Assembly: GCF_019967995.1 (NCBI RefSeq)
Contig: NZ_CP065377.1
Coordinates: 2,542,001 to 2,606,000, forward strand
DNA: 64,000 nt
DNA from: Faecalibacterium prausnitzii
GTDB taxonomy: Bacteria > Bacillota > Clostridia > Oscillospirales > Ruminococcaceae
Direction: 5' to 3'
Numbering within the stretch: position 1 is the stretch's first letter; each line of letters starts with the position of its first letter. A model generated the notes under the pieces. That model was given only the letters and a program-made list of their open reading frames with translations. It was not told the DNA's origin and ran no database searches. Made by a program: the position numbers and the translations under genes. Of this stretch, positions 17,696 through 27,015 are shown piece after piece.

Positions 17696-19036
17696 CTATT
17701 CTCCCGCAAAGAGGACGGTGCGGCCGCCCTCCTGCGCCGTCTGCATCGCAAATCGGACGGCATCCCGCCCGGTCATCGGGTCCACGATGCCCAGCGTGAT
17801 GCGCCGGTCCTGCTCCTCCCACCAGCGGCCCGGCACACCGGCCAGTTTCGTTTTCACGGTCTGGCAGCCGCCGGGCAGCAGATCCGGCAGAGAAAGCGCC
17901 AGCGGCTGGGCCTCCACGGTCGTGCCGTCCGCCTCCTCCACATAGACGTTCACGGGCCAGTCCCAGTAAAACGGGGCCGTACCATCGTTCGTAAAAGTCA
18001 GGGTCAGCACCGTGCCGCCCGTCACCCGCCGCAGCGACGCTTCCGTGACCCGCAGCCGGTAGCCGAGAGCGGCCAATACGGCATCATACCCCTCCCGGAA
18101 AGCGGTCTCCGCCGTCTTCGGCCCCAGAAAGCTCATGTGCGACTGCCGGATGAGGGAAACGGTCTGGCTCAGGTCGGTGGTGAGCAGCTGCTCCATCGAA
18201 AGTCGGCTGGTCAGCTCCCCGCCGATGGGGGCCGTCTGCCAGGCGTCCGGCATGGGGACCAGCCCCTCCGGGTCGCCCTCATACCAGCCGCCGCAGGCGA
18301 TCCAGCCCAGCCACTCTTCGGTGTCTTCGGGCAAGCCGGTCATGTCGTTGTAAAGGCCGAGCCCGTGTTCGGCCGCGAACCGGAAGGGCCGCCGCATCAG
18401 CAGCGCAGCCTGCGGGAATGCCTCCCGGTAAAGCGCCGCATAGCGGTCCCGGACAGCCTCATCGGGCATGGAGGGAAGCCCCTCCCCGGACTTGACGTGC
18501 CACTCGCCCCAGTGGCCGAGGCTCCCCAGCTCCACATAGCTGACGAAACCGTCGGCCCCCAGCCGCTCCCCCACCGCCCGCAGCAGCCGCTCGTGGGCGG
18601 CAAAAAACACAGGGTCGGTATAGTCCGGCGCATAGCCCTTTCCGTAGGCGATGTCGTACCAGCGGCCGGTGCCGGTCTGTTCATAGAGCCAGTCCGGGAT
18701 GTCGAGATGTGCTTCGTCCCCCGGCTCGTCGCAGGAGATGCGCAGCACCAGATGGACACCCCGCGCCCGCAGTTCTGCCAGATGGCAGGTCTGCTCGATG
18801 GCCTCCCAGGCGTAGGCCCCCTCTTCGGGTTCCAGCTGCCGCCAGGTCAGGCCCAGATAGCGCAGGGTGGCACCCTCGGTGCCGCTGTCCAGCACACCGG
18901 GCGCATAGCCGATCTGCGCATTGGGGAAGGCGCTCTCGTCCGGCAGATAGGTCACGGTCCGCTTCCGCCCCGCCCAGACCAGGCACCCGGCCAGCAGCAG
19001 GCAGGCGGCCGCCGCAGCGGTGTGCCGCTTAGCCAT
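17696..19036 (-). CDS. DUF4832 domain, TIM-barrel glycosidase-like exported protein
   Basis: Last gene of the nine-gene cluster. 446 residues: an N-terminal hydrophobic stretch (AAAAACLLLAGCLVWAG) that is a signal peptide and possible lipobox. A barrel-like region (~30-290) follows, with LTWRQLEPEEGAYAWEAI and YVELGSLGHWGEWH, where the Glu residues resemble glycoside hydrolase acids. Then a beta-sandwich (~320-440) typical of DUF4832. Pel systems carry a separate glycoside hydrolase function, and this protein may fill it, but that is inference. It overlaps the DUF4956 gene by 8 nt. Confidence 0.7.
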   Translation of the reverse strand: MAKRHTAAAAACLLLAGCLVWAGRKRTVTYLPDESAFPNAQIGYAPGVLDSGTEGATLRYLGLTWRQLEPEEGAYAWEAIEQTCHLAELRARGVHLVLRISCDEPGDEAHLDIPDWLYEQTGTGRWYDIAYGKGYAPDYTDPVFFAAHERLLRAVGERLGADGFVSYVELGSLGHWGEWHVKSGEGLPSMPDEAVRDRYAALYREAFPQAALLMRRPFRFAAEHGLGLYNDMTGLPEDTEEWLGWIACGGWYEGDPEGLVPMPDAWQTAPIGGELTSRLSMEQLLTTDLSQTVSLIRQSHMSFLGPKTAETAFREGYDAVLAALGYRLRVTEASLRRVTGGTVLTLTFTNDGTAPFYWDWPVNVYVEEADGTTVEAQPLALSLPDLLPGGCQTVKTKLAGVPGRWWEEQDRRITLGIVDPMTGRDAVRFAMQTAQEGGRTVLFAGE

Positions 19037-19694
19037 GGTATTCTCCGTTGTACTGGATCATGGTCACGTCCTCCACGCCCTCGATCTCCTGCAGCCGGTC
19101 GGTAACATCCCGGACATCGTCCCTGCAGCAGACCTCCACCGCCATCTCGACCGCCTCGCCCCGAAGCGTCTTCGATTTGACCGCGTACCGGTTCCGCCCC
19201 AGGGCACGGACGATTTCATCCCCCGGCTTTTCGCCCTGATAGTGCAGCACCGCCACATAGATGCGGCCTGCCGTCTGCCAGCGGGAGAGCAGGGCGAGGG
19301 CCCCGATCATCACCGCAGACGCCGACGCGGCCAGTAGGTACATTCCCGCGCCGGTGGTGATGCCCGCCGTGATGGCCCAGAACAGATACAGCAGATCCAG
19401 CGGGTCCTTGACCGCCGTGCGGAACCGCACGATGGACAGTGCGCCCACCATGCCCAGTGAGATGACCACATTGGAGCTGATGGCCAGCGTGACCATGCAG
19501 GTGAGCACCGACATGCCCACCAGCGTCATTGCAAAACTGCGGGAAAAGAGGACCCCCGCATAGAACCGCTGGTAGACCCAGTAGATGAGCGCCCCCAGCA
19601 GCACAGCCGCCAGCAGAGCCGCCGCCATCTGCGGGACATTGTAGGGACTGAAATTTTCCAGCACCGATTTTTTGATGAAATCCTTCACACTCAT
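19029..19694 (-). CDS. DUF4956 domain membrane protein
   Basis: 221 residues with about three membrane segments (MAAALLAAVLLGALIYWVY; MTLVGMSVLTCMVTLAI; LFWAITAGITTGAGMYLL) and a cytosolic C-terminal alpha/beta domain of ~80 residues. The motif MVGALSIVRFRTAVKDPLDL is characteristic of DUF4956. Function is unknown. Such genes often sit beside VTC-domain genes, as here, suggesting a membrane partner for polyphosphate or polymer metabolism. Start at ATG 19694 with AAAGGAAC upstream; the longer frame runs into the VTC gene. Confidence 0.8.
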   Translation of the reverse strand: MSVKDFIKKSVLENFSPYNVPQMAAALLAAVLLGALIYWVYQRFYAGVLFSRSFAMTLVGMSVLTCMVTLAISSNVVISLGMVGALSIVRFRTAVKDPLDLLYLFWAITAGITTGAGMYLLAASASAVMIGALALLSRWQTAGRIYVAVLHYQGEKPGDEIVRALGRNRYAVKSKTLRGEAVEMAVEVCCRDDVRDVTDRLQEIEGVEDVTMIQYNGEYHG

Positions 19695-19717
19695 AGCGTT
19701 GTTCCTTTCGCATTGGT

Positions 19718-20491
19718 TCAGCCCTGCCAGCCGGAACTGCCGTGGCAGTAGGCCGTTTTGTCGCAGCAGAGCACATATTTGGACACGGCCGTCCACTCCT
19801 GCGCTTTGGGCGGCAGCAGCTCCCGGAGGGTCTGGGGCAGAAATTCCGTAAACTTCACCTCCATCACCAGGGTGCCGGGGTCCAGCACCGGCAGGGTGGG
19901 CAGGTGCTGGTCGAACAGGTCCCAGCCGCCCACTGCCGCCCGGATGTCCCGGTCAAAGGTGATGCGCACCGTTCCCTCCTTCTGCACCCACGGTTCCCGC
20001 TCGTAGTCCACGACCACGCGGGGCCGCAGCAGGTTGGAGACGCACTCGAAGTAAAACTCCCGGCAGAGCGGCTGCGGCGAAGCGAGCAGGAAGCCGTAGT
20101 CCCCGCTCAGAAGTTTCTCCAGCTCCGCACGAGTGAGGGCGGCCTCCTCTTTGCAGATCCAGCTGCCCACTTTTTTCTTCCGCTCCAGCCGGATGACGGC
20201 ATCACTGCCGTTGTAGATGCGGATGCGGTATTTTTTGCGGGCCAGGATGCCCGCATCCTTTTCGGCATAGGCGGAGTTCCAGCAGTCGTCAAAATAAAGG
20301 CTCCGGATGAGATACCCGCCCGGCCCGGCGTGGGCGTCCCGCTGCAAAAGCGGCGCGAGCCGCAGCTCCAGCACCGCCTTTTCGCCGTACGAGATGCGGT
20401 ACTTCAGCTCATGGCGGTAGCGTTCGCCGGTGCAGGTGCGCGGCTGCGTTTTTGCGTGGGCCGGTGCGGGGAAGATGGTCTCACTCTTCAT
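19718..20491 (-). CDS. VTC domain polyphosphate polymerase-like protein
   Basis: 257 residues forming one VTC tunnel domain. Expected basic residues are present: RHELKYRIS at the N-terminus, the RxR pair in RKKYRIRIYNG, Lys in IRLERKKK, the acidic metal ligand in LVMEVKFTEFLP and SKYVLC at the end. In yeast Vtc4 the equivalent residues bind nucleotide and growing polyphosphate. The set looks complete, so catalytic activity is plausible. No SPX or transmembrane part is present; DUF4956 next door may provide membrane attachment. It overlaps cotH by 11 nt. Confidence 0.85.
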   Translation of the reverse strand: MKSETIFPAPAHAKTQPRTCTGERYRHELKYRISYGEKAVLELRLAPLLQRDAHAGPGGYLIRSLYFDDCWNSAYAEKDAGILARKKYRIRIYNGSDAVIRLERKKKVGSWICKEEAALTRAELEKLLSGDYGFLLASPQPLCREFYFECVSNLLRPRVVVDYEREPWVQKEGTVRITFDRDIRAAVGGWDLFDQHLPTLPVLDPGTLVMEVKFTEFLPQTLRELLPPKAQEWTAVSKYVLCCDKTAYCHGSSGWQG

Positions 20492-22265
20492 ACAGGTCCT
20501 CCGTCACGCTGCCGTCGGCCTCCACAAAAAAGCTCTTCATGCCGTAGGCCTTGCCGGTCTCCATCACGTAGTAATCAAAGGCATCCTGCGTGTAGCCGGA
20601 GGCGTTCGTCGCCCGCACCCGCAGGAAATAGTGCCCCGCCGGGAGGGCATAGACCACCGTTTCCGGCAGCCGGATGTCCGCCTCCGACCAGAACGTTGTC
20701 GTGAACTGGTAGTCCTTCGCCAGCTCGGCGGTGTAGACGATGTCCTCGGCGTTCAGGTCGAACGAGGCATCCCACAGCAGCCTCAGCTGTTCACCGGCTG
20801 GCTCCGGCATCCCGATGTAGAACGGCATCGGCTTGTGCAGGCTCTCACGGTAGGCGTCCCGGTTCTCGGTGATCTCCCGGTGCAGCCCTCTGGCCACGGT
20901 GTCGTACTCCGTCCGGCTCAGCGGCTCGTGGAGGATATCCGGCTGCTGCCAGACGAAAGGCTCCACCACGCTGCGGTACTGCGCCGTCATCTCCCCGATG
21001 CGTTCCGCGCTGCAAAAGCGGAACAGTTCCTCCACGGCGGCGTCCAGCTTTTCCCGGAAGCACCGGGTCTGCAGACAGCGGCGGAAGAGCACGTTGCCCC
21101 AGTAGTTGCTCACGCCCCGCTCCCAGCTCAGGCTGTCGGAATAGTTCCGGAACGCCCACTCGGTGCGGGAAAGCATGGCGTCGTTGTCCCAGTCGAGGAG
21201 ATACCACCGCGCGCTGTTCAGCGGGCTGTAGAGGTACATGTTCCGGCTCTGGGTGTCGGTGTTGCCCATCAGGAGCTGAAACGCCATCCAGTAGGCGATG
21301 TTCTCGGTGTCGAAGGTCGTCTCAAAGAGTTCCTCCATCGGCACGGTCTCGTCGTTGAGCGCTTCCAGCATTTCGATGAGCTTTGTGTGGTCGTCACTGC
21401 CCTTGATCTCCAGATGCTGTTCAAAGGCGACCGGGTCATAGGCCGGGTCGGTCTTCCGGCGGATGGCGTCCTCATACCGAAAAAACTCGAAGAAGTTCAC
21501 CTTGTACAGCTGGCCGTTCTGGTCCAGCCCATGGGCCTTCAGGGCTGTCGGGTTCAGCTGCTCCACCTGGGTATAAAGCCCGTAGTCCACAAAGGCCCCA
21601 CTGTTCGCCTGAGTCAGGTCCTTCACATACAGATGCACGAACTGGGTGCGCAGGCCCACCATCTGAGGGATGCCCCGGATGAGGTCATACGCCATCTTGT
21701 TGCGGAAGCGCAGGCCGTCGCCCTGATGCTTGTTCAGTGCAATGGTCCGCTGGCCCCGCCAGGTCCCCTTGTTCTTCTTCAGCTTGATCTTATAGTTTTT
21801 CTGGGCGTTCCGGCTGGACGTCTGACCGCGGATCTGGACCGTCGCGTTCGGCACCGTCTCCCCATAGCCCACCTCCGAGAGGAGCGGGCCGTTCTCGTCT
21901 CCCACCTGCAGCAAGGCCGCCGTCTGGTAGCGGGGCACCTGCATGTACTCGTAGTCGTAGACCGAATAGGAATTGATCTCCGCCCAGGTATGGTCGGTGT
22001 TCTCGGCTTCGTTCCCACGGGTGACGGTCAGATACATGGTCACGACGCCGCTGTCGTCATAGACCGTATACAGCCCGTCATTGTCCCGCAGGTGGATGCT
22101 GTCATCGGGCTGTTTTTCCACCGGCGTTCCCGAAATCGTGGAAACTTCCTCCGACGCCGCCGTTTCCTCCGCCGTGGGCAGAACGCTGCACCCCACGCAG
22201 AACCCCGCCAGTGCAGCCCCCAGGGCCAGCACCCTGCGGCGGGGGATCGTTTTTCCCTGCATCAT
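20481..22265 (-). CDS. cotH: CotH kinase family lipoprotein
   Basis: 594 residues. A Tat-like RRR leader and lipobox (LAGFCVGC) place it on the outer face of the membrane. The CotH domain spans ~75-420, with VQIRGQTSSRNAQKNYKIKL (family RGxxS/K motif), FVDYGLYTQVEQ and LDWDNDAML near the metal-binding Asp residues. A ~90-residue beta-rich domain ends the protein. Spore-coat CotH is an atypical protein kinase; the substrate here is unknown, and no spore coat genes are nearby. It overlaps pelG by ATGA, so it belongs to the exopolysaccharide operon. Confidence 0.85.
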   Translation of the reverse strand: MMQGKTIPRRRVLALGAALAGFCVGCSVLPTAEETAASEEVSTISGTPVEKQPDDSIHLRDNDGLYTVYDDSGVVTMYLTVTRGNEAENTDHTWAEINSYSVYDYEYMQVPRYQTAALLQVGDENGPLLSEVGYGETVPNATVQIRGQTSSRNAQKNYKIKLKKNKGTWRGQRTIALNKHQGDGLRFRNKMAYDLIRGIPQMVGLRTQFVHLYVKDLTQANSGAFVDYGLYTQVEQLNPTALKAHGLDQNGQLYKVNFFEFFRYEDAIRRKTDPAYDPVAFEQHLEIKGSDDHTKLIEMLEALNDETVPMEELFETTFDTENIAYWMAFQLLMGNTDTQSRNMYLYSPLNSARWYLLDWDNDAMLSRTEWAFRNYSDSLSWERGVSNYWGNVLFRRCLQTRCFREKLDAAVEELFRFCSAERIGEMTAQYRSVVEPFVWQQPDILHEPLSRTEYDTVARGLHREITENRDAYRESLHKPMPFYIGMPEPAGEQLRLLWDASFDLNAEDIVYTAELAKDYQFTTTFWSEADIRLPETVVYALPAGHYFLRVRATNASGYTQDAFDYYVMETGKAYGMKSFFVEADGSVTEDLYEE

Positions 22266-23728
22266 GCTTCCTCCTTTTTCTGCAGGCTGTGCCGCTCCAG
22301 AAACAGCCCCAGCCGGGTGAATACCCCGGCCTTTTCCTCGGCCACGACGGGCTGCTGGCCGAGGATGCGGTAGGGCAGGTTCCGGGTGAACCGGTCCAGC
22401 CGCAGCAGCGCCGTCAGGAACAGCACCGCTGCCCCGGCCAGGAACCCGAAGCCGTAATACGCCGGGTCAAAGCGCAGGGACAGGGCCGTCAGCCCCGCAG
22501 CCGCCCCCGCAAAGCTCAGCGCCGCCCCCAGCGCCCCCTTGTAATCCGTGAAATAGAGCAGGATGAGCAGCACCGTGTTGCCCACCGCATACAGCCCGTA
22601 CCCCACGCAGAGGGTGCGGAAGTATCCGTGCATCAGATCATTGAAGCCGAGCGGCAGATACCCCATGACCAGCGCTTCCAGCGAGATGACCCCTGCCGTG
22701 GTGAACAGCTGCTTGAGGGCCGTGTAGAAAAGTTCCCGGTTCAGCACCGCCAGCATCTCTTCCCCGGCGGCGGTGATATCGCCCACCACGCCGCCGTCGT
22801 TGAACAAGCTGTAATAGGTGCGGTAGCGGGGGTAGAACTGCACTTCCACCGACACCACGAAGTTCACCGTGGTGACCAGGATGCTCAGAAAGGCCAGCAA
22901 TGCCGGGACGTCGTAATACGGTGCCCCGTAGAACAGCCCCTTCACCTGCACACCGATGGGGCCCAGCCAGACCAGCACGAGGTGGGCAAACAGCCCGATG
23001 TCGGTACACAGGCCCGTCAGGGCCAGCGGCAGAAAGCGGTCCACCCAGCGCAGAAAGAGCCAGGGGCTGCCCTGCCGGTCCGGAAAATAGCGGCAGAGCC
23101 GCCAGACGTCCAGCATCAGCATGACGCCGTACCCCAGCGCCACTGCAAAGAGAAAGCCTTCCAGCGCCGGAGCGCGCGCCAGCAGCACCAGCAGCGCCCC
23201 GGCCCCGAAGGCCGTGCCCACCGCCGCCGCAAAGGCGATGAGGACGCTGCGGTAGTCCTTGAGGGCGGTCAGGAAGCTCATGGCGTTCCAGTTCACGATC
23301 ATCTCCGCAAAGAGGGCCAGGCAAAGCAGCCCCTGCAAAAGCGTCGCACCGGACACCAGCAGAAACAGCCCATACAGCCCACATCCGCCCGCCAGCAGCA
23401 GAGCGTTCGCGCCCCAGAATGAGGGCAGCACCAGCTGCTCCTGCTCTTCATAGAGCATGTCCGCCAGAAACCGGGTCACCGGCATGGCAAACAGGCTCGT
23501 CACGGTGAGCGAAGCCAGCAGGGTGTCCGTCACCATGCAGACCAGAAGGTCCTGCTCGGTCTTCGCCGCCCCGGCCCAGCCGCAGAGCACCAGGATGCCC
23601 AATTGCAGCAGCACACCCAGCAGCATTGGCCCGGTGCAGAGGATGCCCGCGCAGCCGTAGGCCCGCAGACCCGCCAGCAGCCCTTTGCGGCGGAACAGCT
23701 TTTTCAGTTCGAACCCAATTCCAGCCAT
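22262..23728 (-). CDS. pelG: Pel exopolysaccharide inner-membrane transporter PelG
   Basis: 488 residues, about 12 hydrophobic segments, of the MOP/flippase-like superfamily. The N-terminus MAGIGFELKKLF and the FFGAPYY/TTVNFVVSVEVQFYPRY-like stretch are hallmarks of PelG. In Pseudomonas, PelG forms the synthase-export complex with PelD, PelE and PelF; here it would move the nascent polymer across the single membrane. It overlaps pelF by 25 nt, which is strong evidence for coupling. No PelB or PelC (outer-membrane export) is present, as expected for a Gram-positive. Confidence 0.93.
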   Translation of the reverse strand: MAGIGFELKKLFRRKGLLAGLRAYGCAGILCTGPMLLGVLLQLGILVLCGWAGAAKTEQDLLVCMVTDTLLASLTVTSLFAMPVTRFLADMLYEEQEQLVLPSFWGANALLLAGGCGLYGLFLLVSGATLLQGLLCLALFAEMIVNWNAMSFLTALKDYRSVLIAFAAAVGTAFGAGALLVLLARAPALEGFLFAVALGYGVMLMLDVWRLCRYFPDRQGSPWLFLRWVDRFLPLALTGLCTDIGLFAHLVLVWLGPIGVQVKGLFYGAPYYDVPALLAFLSILVTTVNFVVSVEVQFYPRYRTYYSLFNDGGVVGDITAAGEEMLAVLNRELFYTALKQLFTTAGVISLEALVMGYLPLGFNDLMHGYFRTLCVGYGLYAVGNTVLLILLYFTDYKGALGAALSFAGAAAGLTALSLRFDPAYYGFGFLAGAAVLFLTALLRLDRFTRNLPYRILGQQPVVAEEKAGVFTRLGLFLERHSLQKKEEA

Positions 23729-25164
23729 AACTCCTCCGAATCCGTTTCATCCGGCAGACCGTGCGCCCGCGCGGTCTCTGCATACAGAGCACGGTACTGC
23801 TCCAGCATCTGTTCGCAGCGGTAATCCTGCGCCACCCGCTTCTGCCCGACCGCGCCCAGCTTCTCCCGCAGGGTGCGGCTCGCGCAGAGTTTCTCCATCG
23901 CGTCCGCGAGGCCCTGCCGGTACATGGGCGGCACACAGTACCCGGCCCGGCCCAGTGTGTCACCGGGGGCTCCTTCCAGCAGCTCCCGGCAGCAGCCCAC
24001 ATCGGTGGTCACACAGGGGCGGCGGGCCGCCAGCGATTCCAGCACCGAGAGCGGCTGCCCCTCCGAAATGCTGGTCAGGACGGTGAAGTCCAGCCGGTGC
24101 AGGTACGCGGCGCTGTCCACCCGCCCGGTGAACCGGACGTTCTCCAGCCCCAGCTGCCGGGCCAGTGCCGTGCACTCGGCCGCGTACTCCGCATCGTCCA
24201 CCCCGCCCAGGATGTGGAGCCGGACGTTCTTCCGCCGGGCGCTCAGTTCCCAAAAGGCATAGAGCAGGGTCTTGATGTCCTTGATGGGAGCCAGCCGCAC
24301 CAGCGCCCCGATGTCCACCCAGCCGTCCTCCGCCTTGAGCGGGATGCCGCAGAAGGTCTCGTACGGGATGCCGTTCGGGATGACGACGCACTTTTCCGCC
24401 GGGCACCCCATCCCGATCTGGATGCTGCGGGCGCTCGTGAACAGGCTCGTCACCCGGAACGCCTGCCGGTAGATCTGCTCCGACAGCATGTAGAAGAATC
24501 GGATCCACCGCTCCTTGAAATCCGGCCGCACCCACTCGGCCCGGATGATCTCCTCCTCCCGCTCGCGGGTGTAGATGCCGTGTTCCGTCAGCAGCACCGG
24601 CCGGTGAAAGGTACTGCCGCCCCGGCAGGCCAGCAGCCCGCCGTAGCCGGTGCAGATGGCATGGTAGAGGTCCGCTTTGGGCACCTCCCCCGTGAGCAGA
24701 TAGAGCACTGGCAGCAGCATGGACCGCACCGTGTGGAACGCATCCGCAAAGGCCGTGTAGGGGTACTCCTCCGCGCAGATCTTTGTGAACATCTGCATGA
24801 ACGCCCGGCTCTGCAAAAAGGCCAGCGGGTGCGCCTTTTTTTCGCCGAACAGCCGGAACAGCACCGCCCAGTCCGGGCTGCCCAGCCGCACCAGCTCCTC
24901 CAGCGCGGCCTGCTCCTCTTCGGTGAACGGCTGCGGCTTTGCCTCCCCGCGCAGCCGCAGCGCATCATCCAGAAATACTTCGTGCACTTCCACCACGTTG
25001 GGCGGCAGCTCATAGACGAAGCGGCCTCTGTCCTTCGCGTTCGCACCGATGACCCAGAGAACAAATTCGTGCTCCGGCATGGAGCGGATGCAGCTGTGCA
25101 TCCAGGTGGATACCCCGCCATAGACATACGGGTAGGAACCTTCCAGCACCAGACAGATGCGCAT
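23704..25164 (-). CDS. pelF: Pel polysaccharide glycosyltransferase PelF
   Basis: 486-residue cytosolic GT4-family enzyme. The N-terminal VLEGSYPYVYGGVSTWMH and TEHGIYTREREEEI are PelF signatures. The nucleotide-sugar domain has GALVRLAPIKDIKTLL, LGGVDDAEYAAEC and the E-x7-E region SEGQPLSVLESLA. Pseudomonas PelF uses UDP-GlcNAc/UDP-GalNAc to build a GalNAc-rich cationic polymer; sugar specificity here cannot be read. It starts 3 nt after the DUF2194 stop and overlaps pelG downstream. Confidence 0.93.
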   Translation of the reverse strand: MRICLVLEGSYPYVYGGVSTWMHSCIRSMPEHEFVLWVIGANAKDRGRFVYELPPNVVEVHEVFLDDALRLRGEAKPQPFTEEEQAALEELVRLGSPDWAVLFRLFGEKKAHPLAFLQSRAFMQMFTKICAEEYPYTAFADAFHTVRSMLLPVLYLLTGEVPKADLYHAICTGYGGLLACRGGSTFHRPVLLTEHGIYTREREEEIIRAEWVRPDFKERWIRFFYMLSEQIYRQAFRVTSLFTSARSIQIGMGCPAEKCVVIPNGIPYETFCGIPLKAEDGWVDIGALVRLAPIKDIKTLLYAFWELSARRKNVRLHILGGVDDAEYAAECTALARQLGLENVRFTGRVDSAAYLHRLDFTVLTSISEGQPLSVLESLAARRPCVTTDVGCCRELLEGAPGDTLGRAGYCVPPMYRQGLADAMEKLCASRTLREKLGAVGQKRVAQDYRCEQMLEQYRALYAETARAHGLPDETDSEELWLELGSN

Positions 25165-25167
25165 GAT

Positions 25168-27015
25168 TCACCCCTCCTTTCGTTCGATGGTCACGACCGC
25201 GTTTTCCGCCTTGAGCAGGTAGAGTTTCCCGGTCAGGCAGGTCAGCTGCCCGCCGGTCACGCGGCCGGGCACCCTCTCGTTCGCGCGGAACAGCAGCCAC
25301 GCTTCGTCGGTGAAATTGCCCAGCGTCAGGGTCCAGGCGTCAGCGGCGCTCTGCAGCGTCACATTCACGCCCGAAAACCGCTGGATGGCCCCGGCGCACT
25401 CGCTGGCCGTCTGCATCCGCAGGCCGGGCGCTGCCGTCGAGAGCCAGGTCAGGTAGCGTTCCAGCCCGCCCTTGTAGACCTCCCAGCCTTCCGCCGCGCC
25501 GCGGTCCACGTCCAGCAGGTCATCCGGGTGCATGAAGTGGGTGCTGACGAAGTGGAAGTTCAGCTCGCTCAGCGCGGCCAGCTGCATATAAGGCTCGTTC
25601 ACCATGCCGCCGGACACAATGCGCGGTTCTTCCACGATGCCGTCCGCTGCCACGCCAAATTCCTGCACATAGGGCAGGTCGGTGCCGTCTTCGAGGTAGG
25701 AGCTGGCGATGGTGCGCACCTGCGGCACCCGCTGGCCTAAGACCGCCCGCCCGGAGGCCGACAGGATGTTGGACGGCGGCACATACACCGAACCGGCGGC
25801 ATAGGGCAGGACCGCCCGCTGGAACGCCGTCAGCTCGTCCATGGCTGCGACGATGGCGTCGGCGCTGGGCCATGGGTTGTAGTCGTACAGACCGGCGTAA
25901 TCGGTCTGTGGCAGAACGAGGGGCTGGTGGTTGTAGCCGTGGAAGCCCACCTCCCCGCCCTGCCGCAGCAGCAGCCCGCCAAAATAGCGGAACGGCTGGG
26001 TATCGCTCTGGCGGAGGGGCGGGGAGGTGGTGTCGTCCTCATAGTTCTCGATCATGACGCCCGTGTACCGGATGCCGAACCGCTCGGCCAGCTGGACGAG
26101 GTCCGGCCACCAGACCTTGGCGTAGAAATCCGCGATGCTCAGGCCGTAATCCTGCCGGATGTACTGGCCGTCGCCCTCCGGCACCGGCGAGGGAAAGTCG
26201 TCCAGAAAAAAGACGGCGCTGTTGAGCACCGGGTAGGCGCAGGCCTCCCCCAGCAGGCTGTACGAGGCCGCATAAAAGCCTCGCATGACCTTGTCGTAGA
26301 CGCCGATGTTGTCCACCACCACCCGGCCCTTGCCGAGTTCGGTGCTCCAAATCAGCGGGACGCCCTCGTCCCCGGTGACGGCATACACCGCCGCATCGTC
26401 TCGCAGCTGCACCGCCATGGAGGATTCGAACGGGTCGCTCAGCTCATACCGCTGCCCGCCGCCCAGCAGGAAGCCCTCGGCCGGCACGATGCTCTCGGCC
26501 GTTTTGCAGTTCCACGCCGAGGCCAGCACCCCAAGTTTCTGGGCCACCACATCGAACGCCCCGCACTTTTCGGGCGTCATCGCAAAGAGGACATTGCCGC
26601 CCTGCTCCACCCAGTCCATCAGGTCGAGCAGGCGCAGGCCCAGCGGCTCGAAGTTCGGCACCAACACCACGATGGTCTCGTAGTTTTCAAAGGCCGGAAG
26701 TGCTTCCGGGGCGGTGTCGGCAAGGTCTGCGGCCTCGGCGGGGACCTTCATATCCTGCAGGATCTGTTCCAACTGTTCTTTTGCCTCTGCCACGCTCACC
26801 TGGCGGCTGTCGCAGAGCAGCAGGCAGACGGGGGCCTGCCCCGCCAGTGCTTCTTCCTTGGTCAGGGCATGGTCGAGCGCCCCGATCTGAACATGGGCCG
26901 CGGTGTACTGCACCCCGCTGCGCTCCGCAAACAAAGCTCCTGCCAGCAACAGGAACACCAGCCAGACCAGCAGCAGCCTGCCCCACCGGAACCGCCCCTT
27001 CCACAGCCGGTTCAT
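25168..27015 (-). CDS. DUF2194 membrane-anchored polysaccharide deacetylase-like protein (PelA deacetylase analog)
   Basis: 615 residues with an N-terminal signal anchor (RLLLVWLVFLLLAGALFA). A Rossmann-like region (~55-260, glutamine amidotransferase-like, with VVLVPNFEPLGLRLLDLM) precedes a deacetylase-like barrel. That barrel shows the metal Asp pair in AVFFLDDFPSPVPEG and the His pair in EVGFHGYNHQP, as in CE4 enzymes. Known Gram-positive Pel loci carry a separate deacetylase related to the C-terminal domain of PelA, and this gene holds that position. Predicted to deacetylate the polymer outside the cell. Overlaps pelE by ATGA. Confidence 0.8.
   Translation of the reverse strand: MNRLWKGRFRWGRLLLVWLVFLLLAGALFAERSGVQYTAAHVQIGALDHALTKEEALAGQAPVCLLLCDSRQVSVAEAKEQLEQILQDMKVPAEAADLADTAPEALPAFENYETIVVLVPNFEPLGLRLLDLMDWVEQGGNVLFAMTPEKCGAFDVVAQKLGVLASAWNCKTAESIVPAEGFLLGGGQRYELSDPFESSMAVQLRDDAAVYAVTGDEGVPLIWSTELGKGRVVVDNIGVYDKVMRGFYAASYSLLGEACAYPVLNSAVFFLDDFPSPVPEGDGQYIRQDYGLSIADFYAKVWWPDLVQLAERFGIRYTGVMIENYEDDTTSPPLRQSDTQPFRYFGGLLLRQGGEVGFHGYNHQPLVLPQTDYAGLYDYNPWPSADAIVAAMDELTAFQRAVLPYAAGSVYVPPSNILSASGRAVLGQRVPQVRTIASSYLEDGTDLPYVQEFGVAADGIVEEPRIVSGGMVNEPYMQLAALSELNFHFVSTHFMHPDDLLDVDRGAAEGWEVYKGGLERYLTWLSTAAPGLRMQTASECAGAIQRFSGVNVTLQSAADAWTLTLGNFTDEAWLLFRANERVPGRVTGGQLTCLTGKLYLLKAENAVVTIERKEG

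Noticed and set aside
20430..22373. 647-codon plus-strand frame opposite cotH
   Set aside because: Shadow ORF; the minus strand carries a clear lipoprotein with CotH motifs and overlapping neighbours.
26410..26430. GATTCGAAC string resembling a tRNA T-arm
   Set aside because: It lies inside the DUF2194 coding frame and no acceptor or anticodon arms pair around it.
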